The notes under the pieces: model-generated
Told to the model about the DNA's origin: nothing
Databases searched by the model: none
What the model saw: only the letters and a program-made list of their open reading frames with translations
Program-made: the position numbers and the translations under genes
Part shown: in pieces, positions 1 through 11,800 of the stretch
How positions within the stretch are numbered: position 1 is the stretch's first letter
Layout of the letters: the number at the start of each line of letters is the position of its first letter
DNA from: Trichoplusia ni
Taxonomy: Eukaryota > Arthropoda > Insecta > Lepidoptera > Noctuidae
Direction of reading: 5' to 3'
DNA: 64,000 nt
Assembly: GCF_003590095.1 (NCBI RefSeq)
Contig: NC_039494.1
Coordinates: forward strand, 992,001-1,056,000

Positions 1-1862
1 CGTGAAATTCGAAAACTACAGAATTCAGTGCGTAAAACTATTGCTAAAAAGTTTAGGTAACAGGTAGGTACGAATGTGATTGCATCATGGGGTTTTATTT
101 TACCATATTTAATTGCTTAACTCGGAAGAACAATGGCACGACTATGATAGAGTAACTTATCGTATATCTTGCAAATCAATCAGAGTCACAATAGAATTGC
201 GCGAGCGCTTTCACCGTGGACGCGCCTCCTCACCTATTGAACGCCATTTGTCTGTGATTTTGACCCCATCAATCTAACTGTGAGACTGTATTGTAGCGAA
301 CCGTACCGTGAAGTGATACATCGAAACTATTTTATTAGATCTTGAATGAAACGAATGAACAGATTTCTCATAGCTTCATATTGTACCGATAGATCTTCGA
401 TGTAGATACGAAGGGGATATGATCTAATGAAGTGATGATTACGGCTTTGACCAGAGATTGCGAGATTCAATCACATCCTGTTAATAAGAACGTATCTAAT
501 AAAAGTAAATTAATCTCAGTATAAGTAGGATGCATAACTATTACTATAATCTCAGTCATTACTTAAGTCTCTACCTACTCACTGACGTCTTCCTGGAATT
601 TTTTTTGTGTTGCAAAAATCTGAATGCTGAAACCTAACTTTTATGGGAAGGAACCAAGAAACATCATTATCAACATCAGTAGGACGTAAAAAGGCTCGTG
701 TGATATATTTTATATGACCGTTTTTTTATAAAACACTGCTCTATTTAAATTATTCACAGTTATAGGTAAATATCATACTTTGCATTGAAAAGAAATTGCC
801 ATGAATTCAATCTTCTCAGCATTGTAAGTAATATCCGCATACTTCACTGTTGGCATTTACCTGACCTCTGCCGTCAAAACGGCTGGGAAATAACTACCAT
901 TTGAAAGATGACACAACCCTAAAAGTAGTTGTCTCTTTTAAAAGGTCTGTACTTCCACATAGGTTGGAAGTACATATTAATAAAGCGAATTTGGGATAGG
1001 GTACCTGTTTGTGTTAACTTTCAGTACGGGATATTAAAATCTTGCAAAGAACAACAAATATTTCAATCGTATCATATATACGGATTTAAATGTTGAGTTA
1101 AAACTCTTCGTAACAAGGAAGTATTATTTAAGTACTATTAAACAATAACATCAAGCATTTAAACCAGTGGGTTTTAAAGGGTCTCGTTATGTAAACCTTT
1201 TCATCAATTTTCTTACCTAATCATATGATACAAAATAACTATATTTGACGGTTAACGCCTGTTTAGGGAACGTTAAGCAATTTCTGTAAGTTGATAAACA
1301 AGTGTAAATAAAAACAATTACCGCATTAGGGGCAAGGTCCATATTCAGACTATGAGACTGCTCTGTTATTCTTTTAAATTGTTTCTGAACGTTCTCGCGT
1401 TTTCCCGTGTTTATTGAGAGAAGGCCAACAGCGCAAATGATCATCGCCTTAAAATGCGATGGTGAGATAGCGTCAATGTTAAATGTATCCCAAAAGTGGT
1501 TAACATTGCATTACCTACGATCTGTGTACCGAGCAAAGTGCTGCAAACATTTATGTTTTAATATTTGCTTACTTAACGTGTCTTAAACAATGTTTATACA
1601 CTACTCCAAGGACTAAAGCGACTAGCTGCCATCCTCGGCACATCCTTTCACGACCTACAAAAAGGCATTTATGAATGGGCGCTTAAACAAGCGATTGCCT
1701 AGTCAGCGCAAAGATATTTATTTAATATCCAAAGTATTCTTGCTAGTTTTGCTGTTGAATATATTTTACTTTGCTAATGGCCAATTATATTTGACTACCT
1801 CATTTTATTACAAGTCTATCAAAGGCTCAGATATTCATTTTAGGTAGTTACTTTATTTACTT
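1..1862. other. Gene-poor AT-rich flank
   Basis: No open frame here shows recognisable protein similarity, and no convincing splice-bounded exon was found on either strand. The stretch lies downstream of the LKB1 gene. Nothing but AT-rich unique-looking sequence was seen. Confidence 0.5.
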
Positions 1863-2085
1863 TGTTTACAACGGCTGATGAATGGATGGGAATGGGATTA
1901 AATGACACTATTCGTATTCTGCTATTGCTTTTTCAAACACAATAATTGTAAATACAAAAGAGCCCTTCTCACGGCCAATGAATTTCAAATTATTGAGTTA
2001 AATACTTGAGAAAATAAAAATAGTTTCATGTTTTATCCAATTGCCATTCATTCAGCGGCAGTTGTAAACCGCAGAATTGGGACCC
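1863..2085. mobile_element. GGGCCC-type MITE, copy 3 (left end lost)
   Basis: The right end, GCAGAATTGGGACCCA, and the internal blocks (an ATTCTGCTAT block, AATAATTG, a CATTCATTCAGCGG block) match the MITE copies near 31.1 and 41.0 kb. The left end shows only TTTACAACGGCTGATGAATGG, which is the inverse of the right subterminal part; the outer GGGCCCC is missing. Non-autonomous DNA element; the superfamily cannot be assigned without a clear target-site duplication. Confidence 0.6.
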
Positions 2086-2108
2086 AGACGATTAGCACCC
2101 ATAAATCT

Positions 2109-2143
2109 GTTTGAAAACCACGTGAGGGACGTGGTTTTTAAAC
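2109..2143. repeat. Short perfect hairpin containing CACGTG
   Basis: GTTTGAAAACCACGT (2109-2123) is followed by a GAGGG loop and then ACGTGGTTTTTAAAC (2129-2143). The stem is 15 pairs including one G-T. It lies 23 bp beyond the end of the neighbouring MITE copy. Role unknown. Confidence 0.6.
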
Positions 2144-5100
2144 ACTTACAACATACTATAAATAGCCAACAATTACTACTAAATGATGGTTAAGAATTAG
2201 ATAATTGACTATTATGGCAAGTTATAAAGTCAAAGTCCTAATTCGCAGTGAAGTGTTAGTAAATGAGTCACAAAATATCTACCTATTTTTTTAATCACAG
2301 CAAGTTCTTGTTATCTATACGTAGATACAAAAAATCAGCGTGAGAACTTATCGACTAGACAGTAAAAGTAAACCACACACGTTATAACAAAATGGATAGG
2401 AAGTATGTTTCGATTAACCTACAAAAATGCACCTTGAACTTTATATGCTGACAATGAGAAAAACGATAATGACCATCTTTGGCAACCCTTCACTTTGTTT
2501 GTAATGAAATGCTGATGGCACCAATGGCCGCTCAACGATGTGCTAGAATATTGAATTTATAAAACACTAGTCATACATTTTGCTGAATAGGCCGCTAGAA
2601 AAAGGTCAACATACCAGTTTAGTTACGCGCGGTTTTATAATTGACGTAGGTAATCGTTGAATGAAATTAAGATAAATGGATTTTAGATTATTCACCTGAG
2701 CATGTAAGTGGGTATTTACTTAGCTGTACGTAACCTGTGTAGGTGGCCGACTTTATAAGCTTACCGACTTATACTTGATATGCTATATAATTAAATTTTA
2801 GTTCTCAGGTCATTCAATCAACAACTACAATTTGTTTCATTAACAGGGCTTATTGCTGTGGCCTATCTAACACCTACGATGATCAATAAACTTTAAAGGA
2901 ATTAGCCGTTGGTAAAATCAGTTACCGACGAAATCATCCCGAGAATACAAACTTGCAAATATGGGTCTCGCACTCTTACGTAAACAAGTATATCCATAAA
3001 ACAAGAGAAAACAAGTGAAGCAACGGAGTTGTTTAGCACGTACCCCAGGGCAGAGGGCCTAGCAATCTCAGACCTATTTAAAACCGTTTACTGTTACGGT
3101 TCCGGCAAGTATTAATGCACAGCAAACAACGCCAAGAGCGAAGCGTGAAAACATCTTTAAAACAAATGCTGACGAGCATTGAGTCACTGATCCATTAATG
3201 CATTGAATTCATTTACCATTTATGGATAAGTATCTTCATCATTTAGCAATTTAATTTGAAATGGACATGCGAGTAGTAAGAATCTAGCGCTGTTTTTTCA
3301 TAAGGCATATCTATCTGTTTGTCTTAATGTGGAGAAAAAATCTTCAAGAGAATGCAGTCATCAAGCCAGACCAAAACTGGGTTTTGTTTCAGTTCGCCGG
3401 GACCTTATCTATGAAATAATTTCTAAGTTAATGAGCCTACCTGTTCGTCACATTGATCGTAACACAGTAATCCCATTATAGTAAGACCCGATATAGCGGA
3501 AGGCGGCGCGTTGCGGCCCACGCCGGGCACTTCCGCGCATTGTGGCTGCGAACCGGGTCGCCTCTCCCCTACTTACGACACAACTTTACACCATGCAGGT
3601 AACGCACTACCCATGAGTACCCAACAAGTTCTCTTCAAGCGGTAATTGCTGTCTAGATGCCTGATTATGTGTCCGTAATAATCTACGTAATCCATGCTAG
3701 AATTATAAATGCGTGAGGAACTGCCTGTTGCTCTCCTACAAACAACAACATCACTCAACCTGTTCTGATATTTTTATTTTTTTACATGTTTGGATTAACA
3801 GACTGTTTTTCTTTCACAGTAAAAACACTGAACCAATATTTAATATTAAGTCCTTTTTTTAACCCTATAACAATTTTTATGTAGCTTCTTTTCGTAGCGA
3901 TGACCAAGACACGGACGGAGCCGCGGGCGATGTGTATTATAAATCTAAAATGTAGGTGCCAATTACATTCAAAAATGTTGACTACCGCAGATTAAGCGCG
4001 GATTCTCGTCTGAGACCAACTGATTAATTAAAATGGTTCTTATTACATCAAACAACTTGACCTTAATAAAGAAAATGCTAGGAGCAATGATGCCATTCTT
4101 CGGAATTGGAGTAAGAAGATGCAGGTCTCACGTAAAAGGCGTTATTTACCCTATATGGAAGTTCAAAAGAAATCAACCATTTCCGGAGTTCATAGTTTAA
4201 TGGAGAAATTAAAACAATATTCACATTACTTTGACTTTTTATTTACAATATATTAATATCCTCTTATTTTTTTCTGTTTTCTTTTTTACATTATTTTTCA
4301 GTTCAGGCACTAAACATTTTTCTTTTTATTTAAGCGTAAACACACAGTTTTAACAGTAATATGAAGACCTCACTTGTAAATAAAAGTGCGATTTAAGTGG
4401 ATAAAATCGTAAGTAAAATTAAATACTTTTAGCAAAAATACGCCTTTGGCGCAAAGAGATCACCTGCGCAATAATCTCATACAATATGGCTTAAGTAACC
4501 GTTTAACCTAAACTACGTACTAAAACAGCATTCCATAGTTTTAACAGTTATTGCACAATTAACATATGTGTACAACAATTTAGCGCAGAAGTAAAGAGTC
4601 AAACACATGAACGCTGGACGCAACGCAGCTAATGCATGCCGAGTCACGTCCAGGGATATTACTTAGCAACAACAATCCGACATAAAACTACCGAAAATCA
4701 GGTTCTTTAACCTAACAACTAAACACTAATGTAATTTAACATTCATTACATTTAAGTGAGGTCCGTCTGAGGTGTTGAGATGGGAAAGAGATTATTAGAA
4801 AATTAGGTACACAGGGCAGTGTGCGCAAGCTGTGTCCTTTCAAATATCCAAACCATGCATTAATTTGTTCACATCCTATAACATTCTCGTTTTAATTTCA
4901 AGTGACATTTAACGACATTACACAGACTTTTGTATAATAATCGCTCAATAACTTGTACTTTACATCTAACAACTAACGTAAGTAAACGAGCATACCCTAA
5001 ACCATTCTGACAAGCTTGTCACGATCGGTAGTCGCAACAAGCCATGCATTTATCCCTCGATCAACAATTTACAGGAAGCGTGAGTTTTGTATCTCTGTAT

Positions 5101-5273
5101 CGACATGAGAATTACTTGTGGTTCCATATTCAAATGCACCACATTGTAAAGTACCAAAAATAAACATTAAATGAATAATGATATATTTGTTTTGGTGTTC
5201 TTCTTGATGGCAAGATAACTAAGTATTATAATTTGGTTAAATAGTGATATTTTATATAAAAATATAGTTTATT
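2144..5273. other. Gene-poor region downstream of LKB1
   Basis: Mostly AT-rich sequence without a recognisable gene. One GC-rich patch at about 3490-3570 and an adjacent minus-strand open stretch (about 3735-3577), bounded by an acceptor-like TTTGTAG and a donor-like GTAAGT, could be an unrecognised exon. The peptide resembles nothing known to me, so no CDS is called. Confidence 0.4.
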
Positions 5274-5279
5274 TTTATT
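5274..5279 (-). terminator. Candidate LKB1 poly(A) signal
   Basis: AATAAA on the minus strand, with a second overlapping copy at 5268-5273, about 560 nt downstream of the LKB1 stop codon. This is the first canonical hexamer seen after the stop; a CATAAA variant at 5704-5709 lies closer and could be used instead. Confidence 0.35.
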
Positions 5280-5748
5280 GCCATTTTAAAATTTGAGATC
5301 TACATTAATATTATACTAAATACATGTTCACTGTACTATATATAGTGAAATTAAACAGGTACTATTTTACAATCATGATATTTTGTTTTGTCATTGCATC
5401 AACTCCTAAATATTGAACAGGTAAGGTATATAACAGTGCACGGTAACAGTAGCTCGATCAGAACTATGTAACTGAATGATATCGCAAAATGTACTAAAAA
5501 AATTTGGTCTGTCAAGATATACATTCGGAGACATTTTTCTAACCGACTTACATCCGTCTACATCTATGAAGAGGAGTAAACTGGAAACTACAAGTAACAA
5601 CCATACTCAAACAAATAAATAGCAACATTAAGTATACCATAGCCAATTTTTGTTCAGGGCAAGTACTAATCACACAACGAACGTAAATTAGGTCTACTTA
5701 GCATTTATGAATTTAGCAACAAACGTGGTGTGGGCAGTCCGGGCGGGC

Positions 5749-5862
5749 TCACGTGAGGCGGCAGGACGGCGGGCGGGCTCACGTGAGGCGGCAGGACGGC
5801 GGGCAGGCTCACGTGAGGCGGCAGGACGGCGGGCAGGCTCACGTGAGGCGGCAGGACGGCAG
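5749..5862 (-). repeat. 30-bp coding minisatellite across the LKB1 stop
   Basis: The core ACGTGAGGCGGCAGGACGGC (plus strand) occurs four times, starting at 5751, 5781, 5811 and 5841, an exact 30-bp period. The copies differ almost only at one position (GGGCGGG or GGGCAGG). Read on the minus strand, the copy at 5839-5862 encodes the last residues and stop of LKB1. The three further copies sit in the 3' UTR and keep the same frame, each encoding P-S-C-R-L-T-stop. Each copy contains the palindrome CTCACGTGAG. Confidence 0.92.
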
Positions 5863-8800
5863 GCGGCCGCACGACGAGTGCCAGCGCCGCTTGCGCCGCG
5901 ACGACGCCGCGTCCGACAGCTCCGCCGTGGACAGCGTGCGCGACCCGCCGTCACCCAGCTCTGCAACACCACGCACTCTACACGCACTGCACACGCCTCC
6001 ACGTAACATAATATGTAATACCCATAAATATTTGGAGAATTCTCATCCTTAGCCAAATATTGTTATTACTCTATAAAAATTGCGTTTTTGTAGGGTTCAA
6101 AACTACAAGGCTAGAATTTCGCATTTCCTTCGGAATTTCGGAATTCAAAGAAACGAAGCAGAGAATTATTTCGTTTGCTAATATTTTAACTTTTAAAATT
6201 CTACGTGTGTGGAAAAGAAGTATTCGATAATCAGATTATGAACCGTTATTTTCTGACGCAGTAGGTATTACAAAAAAAAACCTATAATTAGTAAATAATA
6301 TTCTAGGTACACACAAACATACAGTATGTATATAGAAATATATATTTTACTGTATAACGAGTTATTTATACGATATATGCATCATAATATATTTTATCAG
6401 AGATAGATTAGTTATAATTCGTGAACAGTTAGGCGGGTAGTACATAAATAAACGATTTTGTTGTAAAGCTTTGAAGCATAGATTGGGGAGTCCTTCACTC
6501 TCATGCAACGAACCTAACTCAAGGAACAAACGCGAGCGCGCACGTGGCCTGCTATGCGCACTTCATCAGACTCTGAAAATGTTAACTCTATTTACCTTTC
6601 GAAGCATATTTACACGCAACCCTTATTTGTATCGGTCCTGAACTTAGTACAAACACAAAGTGAACAATGTTTTGCATAACAAATAAACTTTACCTGAAGA
6701 CCTGTTTGTATACTGTCATTTGGACACAACATTTTCTTGTCTATGTTCGTCTATAGTTCGAATTACCGTTAAACCTTACCTGTGGCAAATTGCCACACTC
6801 ATGTCAAAATAGTAATAATATGAATAAGGAAATCTGTACATAAGAATGTCTTACAAATTCTGCCAAGCCTAAAGATTTTGTTGATACATTATTATGTAAA
6901 TGAATGACCACACATTACTAACTAAGAACAAAGTTGTGCTGCAACACGGCCATAAACATGCAGTGAGATGAAATTAAAATTAGGAATTCTATACCGAGAA
7001 CTAGTAGGCTATTTTAATTATGCATAGTAATTCCTAAGCATTTACACCGTGTTTAAATGTTTTCGACATTAGACATTATTAGATTTGAGGCTTCTTAATG
7101 TTTTGTGCCTAAATCTTGGAATATAAATAGCACAATTAATAGTCAGACAAATGAAACCTTATGCACAATGCTTTTCGAATCAAATTTCATGTTTTCCTTC
7201 TAATACTACTATAAAGATCTATATAGAAGAGATAGAGTAGTGAGTGCTAACCATGTCGCAAGTCCCTCTCGGTGAAGTAGTCCTGCGCGGAGGGGTAGTG
7301 CCGCTCCACCAGGTAGGGGATGACGGTGGACGTGTGCAGCTCGTCCGAGCGGCGCGAGCGCGGACTCACGAGCCGCTCGCCCGCCTCCAGCGGCGGCCGC
7401 GCCTGCACCCACCTGCAGCAAGTGTGAACCATGACCCTAGTTATATAGCCAACACAGTCTTTTACACTACGGTAGTAAGCGGTTAAAGGTAAGAACAGTT
7501 ATAGGAATATAAGAATCTACTGCGTTAATAAAAAAATAGGCTGAACGCATACAAGGGCTGGATGATAATGGTAAAAAAAACGATCTATCCATCTGTGGGT
7601 TGCAGAAGACGGATGATAATGTTCGAGGCACGCATAAAAATACAGTTAAATTAATACAGCGTGTCAAAACATTGATTGTGTGCTTAAAAGTATTAGCTAC
7701 TTTCTAACGCAACTATGATCGATTGTCAATAAATGGTTAGTGATTGTTTCTATAAATGGCAAGTAAAGGTGATGCATAAATAGAATCATAGGAATACTTG
7801 ACGCCTGTACATCAAGAACCGATATCAAAAATTTCTGAATCGTCAGTTACATAAACAACTACATTGTTGAGCATATTATTATTATCGTCGATTTCAACAT
7901 TTACTTCACCTACAGTACCTACACACGTATAGACATAATACTTATAAAGCGTAAACAACGTAATCTCCACAATCTGGAGTACTATACTAGTTCACCTTTA
8001 ACATAACCTTAAAGGTTTTAAGAGCAACTGGTAACATTAGCACTACAAAAGAAGAAGCGCCAGAGATTACTTGGTTAAAAATAATTGTTATTTGTAAATA
8101 AGTAACGGAAACTTGTAGCAACAATTCAAAGTGATGAATAATGCAATTAGTCACAGTATTTTGTAGCACTTTGTATGGCAGAAGATTACATTGTAACACA
8201 ATAATTTTGCTCTAGGTCAGGTCAGATATGATTCCATTTTCGTTTTGAAATATTCACAATTTTTTATGGGCTGATAAGAGAGATATAGAGATTTGCGCTA
8301 TTAAACGAAGAATTACAATTTCTAACAATTCAAATCCACTACACTTTTAAGCACGCCAAATAAATTATTTGAGGGACACAGAATGGCTTATTGTGAATGG
8401 GTTTGGAAATGGCCGGAGGTACTAGGCAACATGCGAAAAAAGGAAGTATACTCCAGGGATCACCTTAGAGATCTACTAGTCCTCCAACAATTGAAATTTT
8501 GTTGAATAGATCGAATACATAATTATCATATTCTAACTAAACGGACAAAGTCATATGAATTGCGTTATTTCGATGTGTCATCAGTTCTTAGTCACGTAAA
8601 AGTAATTAAACATTTCTCCATTTCAAAATGAGTCGTAATATAAATACTTATTCGATAAGCATGAATGTTCAATAAGTTAGGTAAGGTTAGTTATAAGCTG
8701 ACCTCATTACTTTATCATTTTGTGAAATCAAATATCTTCTAACTTTACACTTTATACCTACTATAATGCAAAATTTTGTGTGTGTGTCACGCTTCTATCT

Positions 8801-11800
8801 ATACGCGAAAGCTAAAACTATAAAAAAGTTATATCTACCTTAAACGGAAAAGGGATACCATTACCTTAAATAAAATTAGGATCTAATGACGATAAATTGC
8901 AACATCCCCAGTTGTTTGCAAATGTTATTTCAGTCTGTAATATATACATACGAGTGCTTCCTGATCTCGTGGACAGTGGGTCTCAGGTCAGGATCCCGCT
9001 TCAGCATGTTGGTGAGCAACTGTCCGAGGGCGGGGCCCAGCGTGGCGGGCGGCGGCGCCGGCTCCCCGCGACCGATCGACTCCAGCAGCCGGTACACGTT
9101 ATCACCCTCGAACGGGTAGCGGCCCGTCGTCATATTGTATCTGAACAAAAAAAAACGTGTTACTTAGGTCTAAAGGTTTATCCGCAGCTAAGAAGTAGGA
9201 ATTACCGTCTGCGGCAGACAAAAACAAGTAGATAAGTGGTATGGATACACCCAAGCGGATTTCGCTGTAGTCGTGGGTAGAATACAGCACCATATATATT
9301 ACATCTCTGTTAGAGAAACTTGATACTAAATGGTACAGCGAAATCCGCGCAGCATTTACCTCTACCCACAGCTGCAACGAATACTGCTTTGCTTGAATAG
9401 ACAATGAAAATAAAATCCCCAAAATTTTGTTGATGTTATTATTATTAAAATCTATTCGATTTACTGTTAAGCCTTGACCTTGCTAGTTTTTCGGCATTGT
9501 TTAATCTACGAGGTAATATTTAAAAATTCTGGTGCGAAAACGTAAATGAGGGTAATTACTGCTGTATTGAGGGTATAGAAACATTAAAAATGGACGTCAA
9601 TGAGGTCAAGGTCGCGAACATAAGTAAGGTATAACTAGAAAAATATAAACACCGCATAAGCTTGGTAGCTATTCCTGCATTTACAATACCGCAATAAATA
9701 ACTTGCATGAGATCATCGATACATGACGCCATTTTTGCCAATCACAGAAAGCAGAGTATTAAACAGCGTTTTCGCTACATAATTTTAATCTAAAAAGGTT
9801 TCTCTGTATCGGTTTATATTAGCAACAACTTCTTACTTCTGAATGAGAGAAGAATTCATAGTCATAAGTCTTAGTAGCAAAATAAATTGCACATAAATAA
9901 TAAAACCAAGTAAGTCGTAAAATTCATATAAAAACGGCACACTTAATATGTAAATCAACTGGAAGGAAATAATGTGTGGTATTTAAATGATTTCATTATA
10001 CATCATTACTTTCAAGCAGGTATCGAGAAGGACAATAACAGCATTAATTACTTATCATATTTACTGTTTTTCCAATTATAAATCAGTATGTTTATAAACA
10101 AATAATATTATTATAACCAGCAGACTAAATAAATGGCATAATAAACTCATTTACTATCTTATTTACGTGTCATAAATTGTTTTTACATGGTTTGAAAGAA
10201 TAGAATAGCTGAAATTCCTGACACAGAATTCTTGATTATATACCAGATATATATGTATAAGAATGATAATATTATTTACATAATAAAGCAGCCTGTATAG
10301 TATGAAAACAATAGGTAAATACCCTTTGTATGTCAGACAATGCTATCACAAAGGGTCACTGTTAGTAGGTAATGTTCTACTTTCATTTACTTACAATGTA
10401 ACACCACTGCTCCATATATCTACTTTGACCCCTGAGAATTGTTCCGCACCATTTGCAATTTCAGGTGGCTGGAATGCTGGGGAACCCTGCCCTGTGTAGC
10501 ATGTGTCCTCAGGAGAAAACATGTCTAGAGCCTGAAATTAATTAGTCCAATGTTATAGTACACAAGCTTTGAACAAACTAAAATGACTTGGTGTGTGGAA
10601 TTGCTCCAAATTTAAAATTGTAAATGTAGTTTTTTTCGAACATGGGAAGTTAATAATGGCTTTATGGTGGTGAAAACACATACAGAGGGTGGAGCCTACA
10701 ATACCTAAATATAAATACTTAATCTTTAACAAGTTTCAGTAGTAGAAGTGAAATAGGTAATTTAGTAACCTAGTAATAATCTGTACTCTCATATAATGAT
10801 ATATTTGATACATTAAAATATTAGTCAGTTTGTCAAACACAGGTGACTCATTAAAATTTCCATTCTATTACATAGTATGTAATACTATCTTATATCTAAT
10901 TTAGTTAATTGGATTTAAAACACTCAGATGCTAATTGGATGTTAAGTTCTATATGCATCTGTGTGAATAATAATTGCAAGTCAACTGCAATGACATTGTA
11001 TCTTTAATTTTCTGACAAACTACCCTCTCATAAAAAACTTGTGGGTTACGACTGCTAACAGTACAAAATATGTGAGAGAAGTTGGTTTCTGCATTTTACA
11101 CTAAACAATTAACAAAAGAAAGATACTTTACCTCAGCCACTCCGAAATCAGTAATTTTAAGTTTTTGGTCTAAAGTCAGCAGTAAGTTTCCTGGTTTAAT
11201 ATCCTTATGGACTACACCTTGACCGTGCAAGTACTCTAAGCCATCTAGAAGCTGGGTGAAATAGTCATGGGCCTGCCGCTGAGGGAATTTCTTTCCAGGG
11301 CTTGCTTCCAACATATCCTGATAAATAATAAAATATTACTATATGTATTTATATACATCTCTAATTTTTTAATTGTAAAAGAAATAAAGTGTATGTTCAA
11401 AATGGTATTAAAGATATTAGTTGCTACTTTATTAGAGTACATTATTAATAAGACAGTCCACACTTTATTGCTAGTTAAGATTGTTGCAGTCACATCAATA
11501 ATTGGTTTTTAGGTAAAATATATAGTAAAACTAACTAATTTACTCAACAACATACTATAAATGATGTTTAAAATCACAACAGAATATTGTATTGATTAGA
11601 AATCTAATTGTGTAGGTGTAATTTAATAATTTGCTAGTACAGCATGAATTGCATAAGTGTAGGTACTTGAGTGTTCAATTCTCATGTTCACTAAAACTAC
11701 TATTAATTATCATTATCTAATTACTAAGCCAATCTGTTGGAAACCCAAGTAGATATTGTAATTGGAGTGATAGGAATAATTATACTCAGCAATAATATTA

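Noticed and set aside
5749..5862. CRISPR-like array
   Set aside because: The units are contiguous identical 30-mers without variable spacers in an animal genome; it is a minisatellite.
5707..6052. Two plus-strand frames and one minus-strand frame full of Arg/Ala/Gly repeats
   Set aside because: They are other-frame readings of the 30-bp minisatellite and the GC-rich last LKB1 exon; only the frame fixed by splicing is real.
7209..7486. Other frames over LKB1 exon 5
   Set aside because: Only the phase continuing KHSW and TVIPYL matches LKB1.
9102..9422. Minus-strand 106-codon frame overlapping LKB1 exon 4 upstream side
   Set aside because: It runs through the intron 3 foldback in a different frame from the kinase exon.
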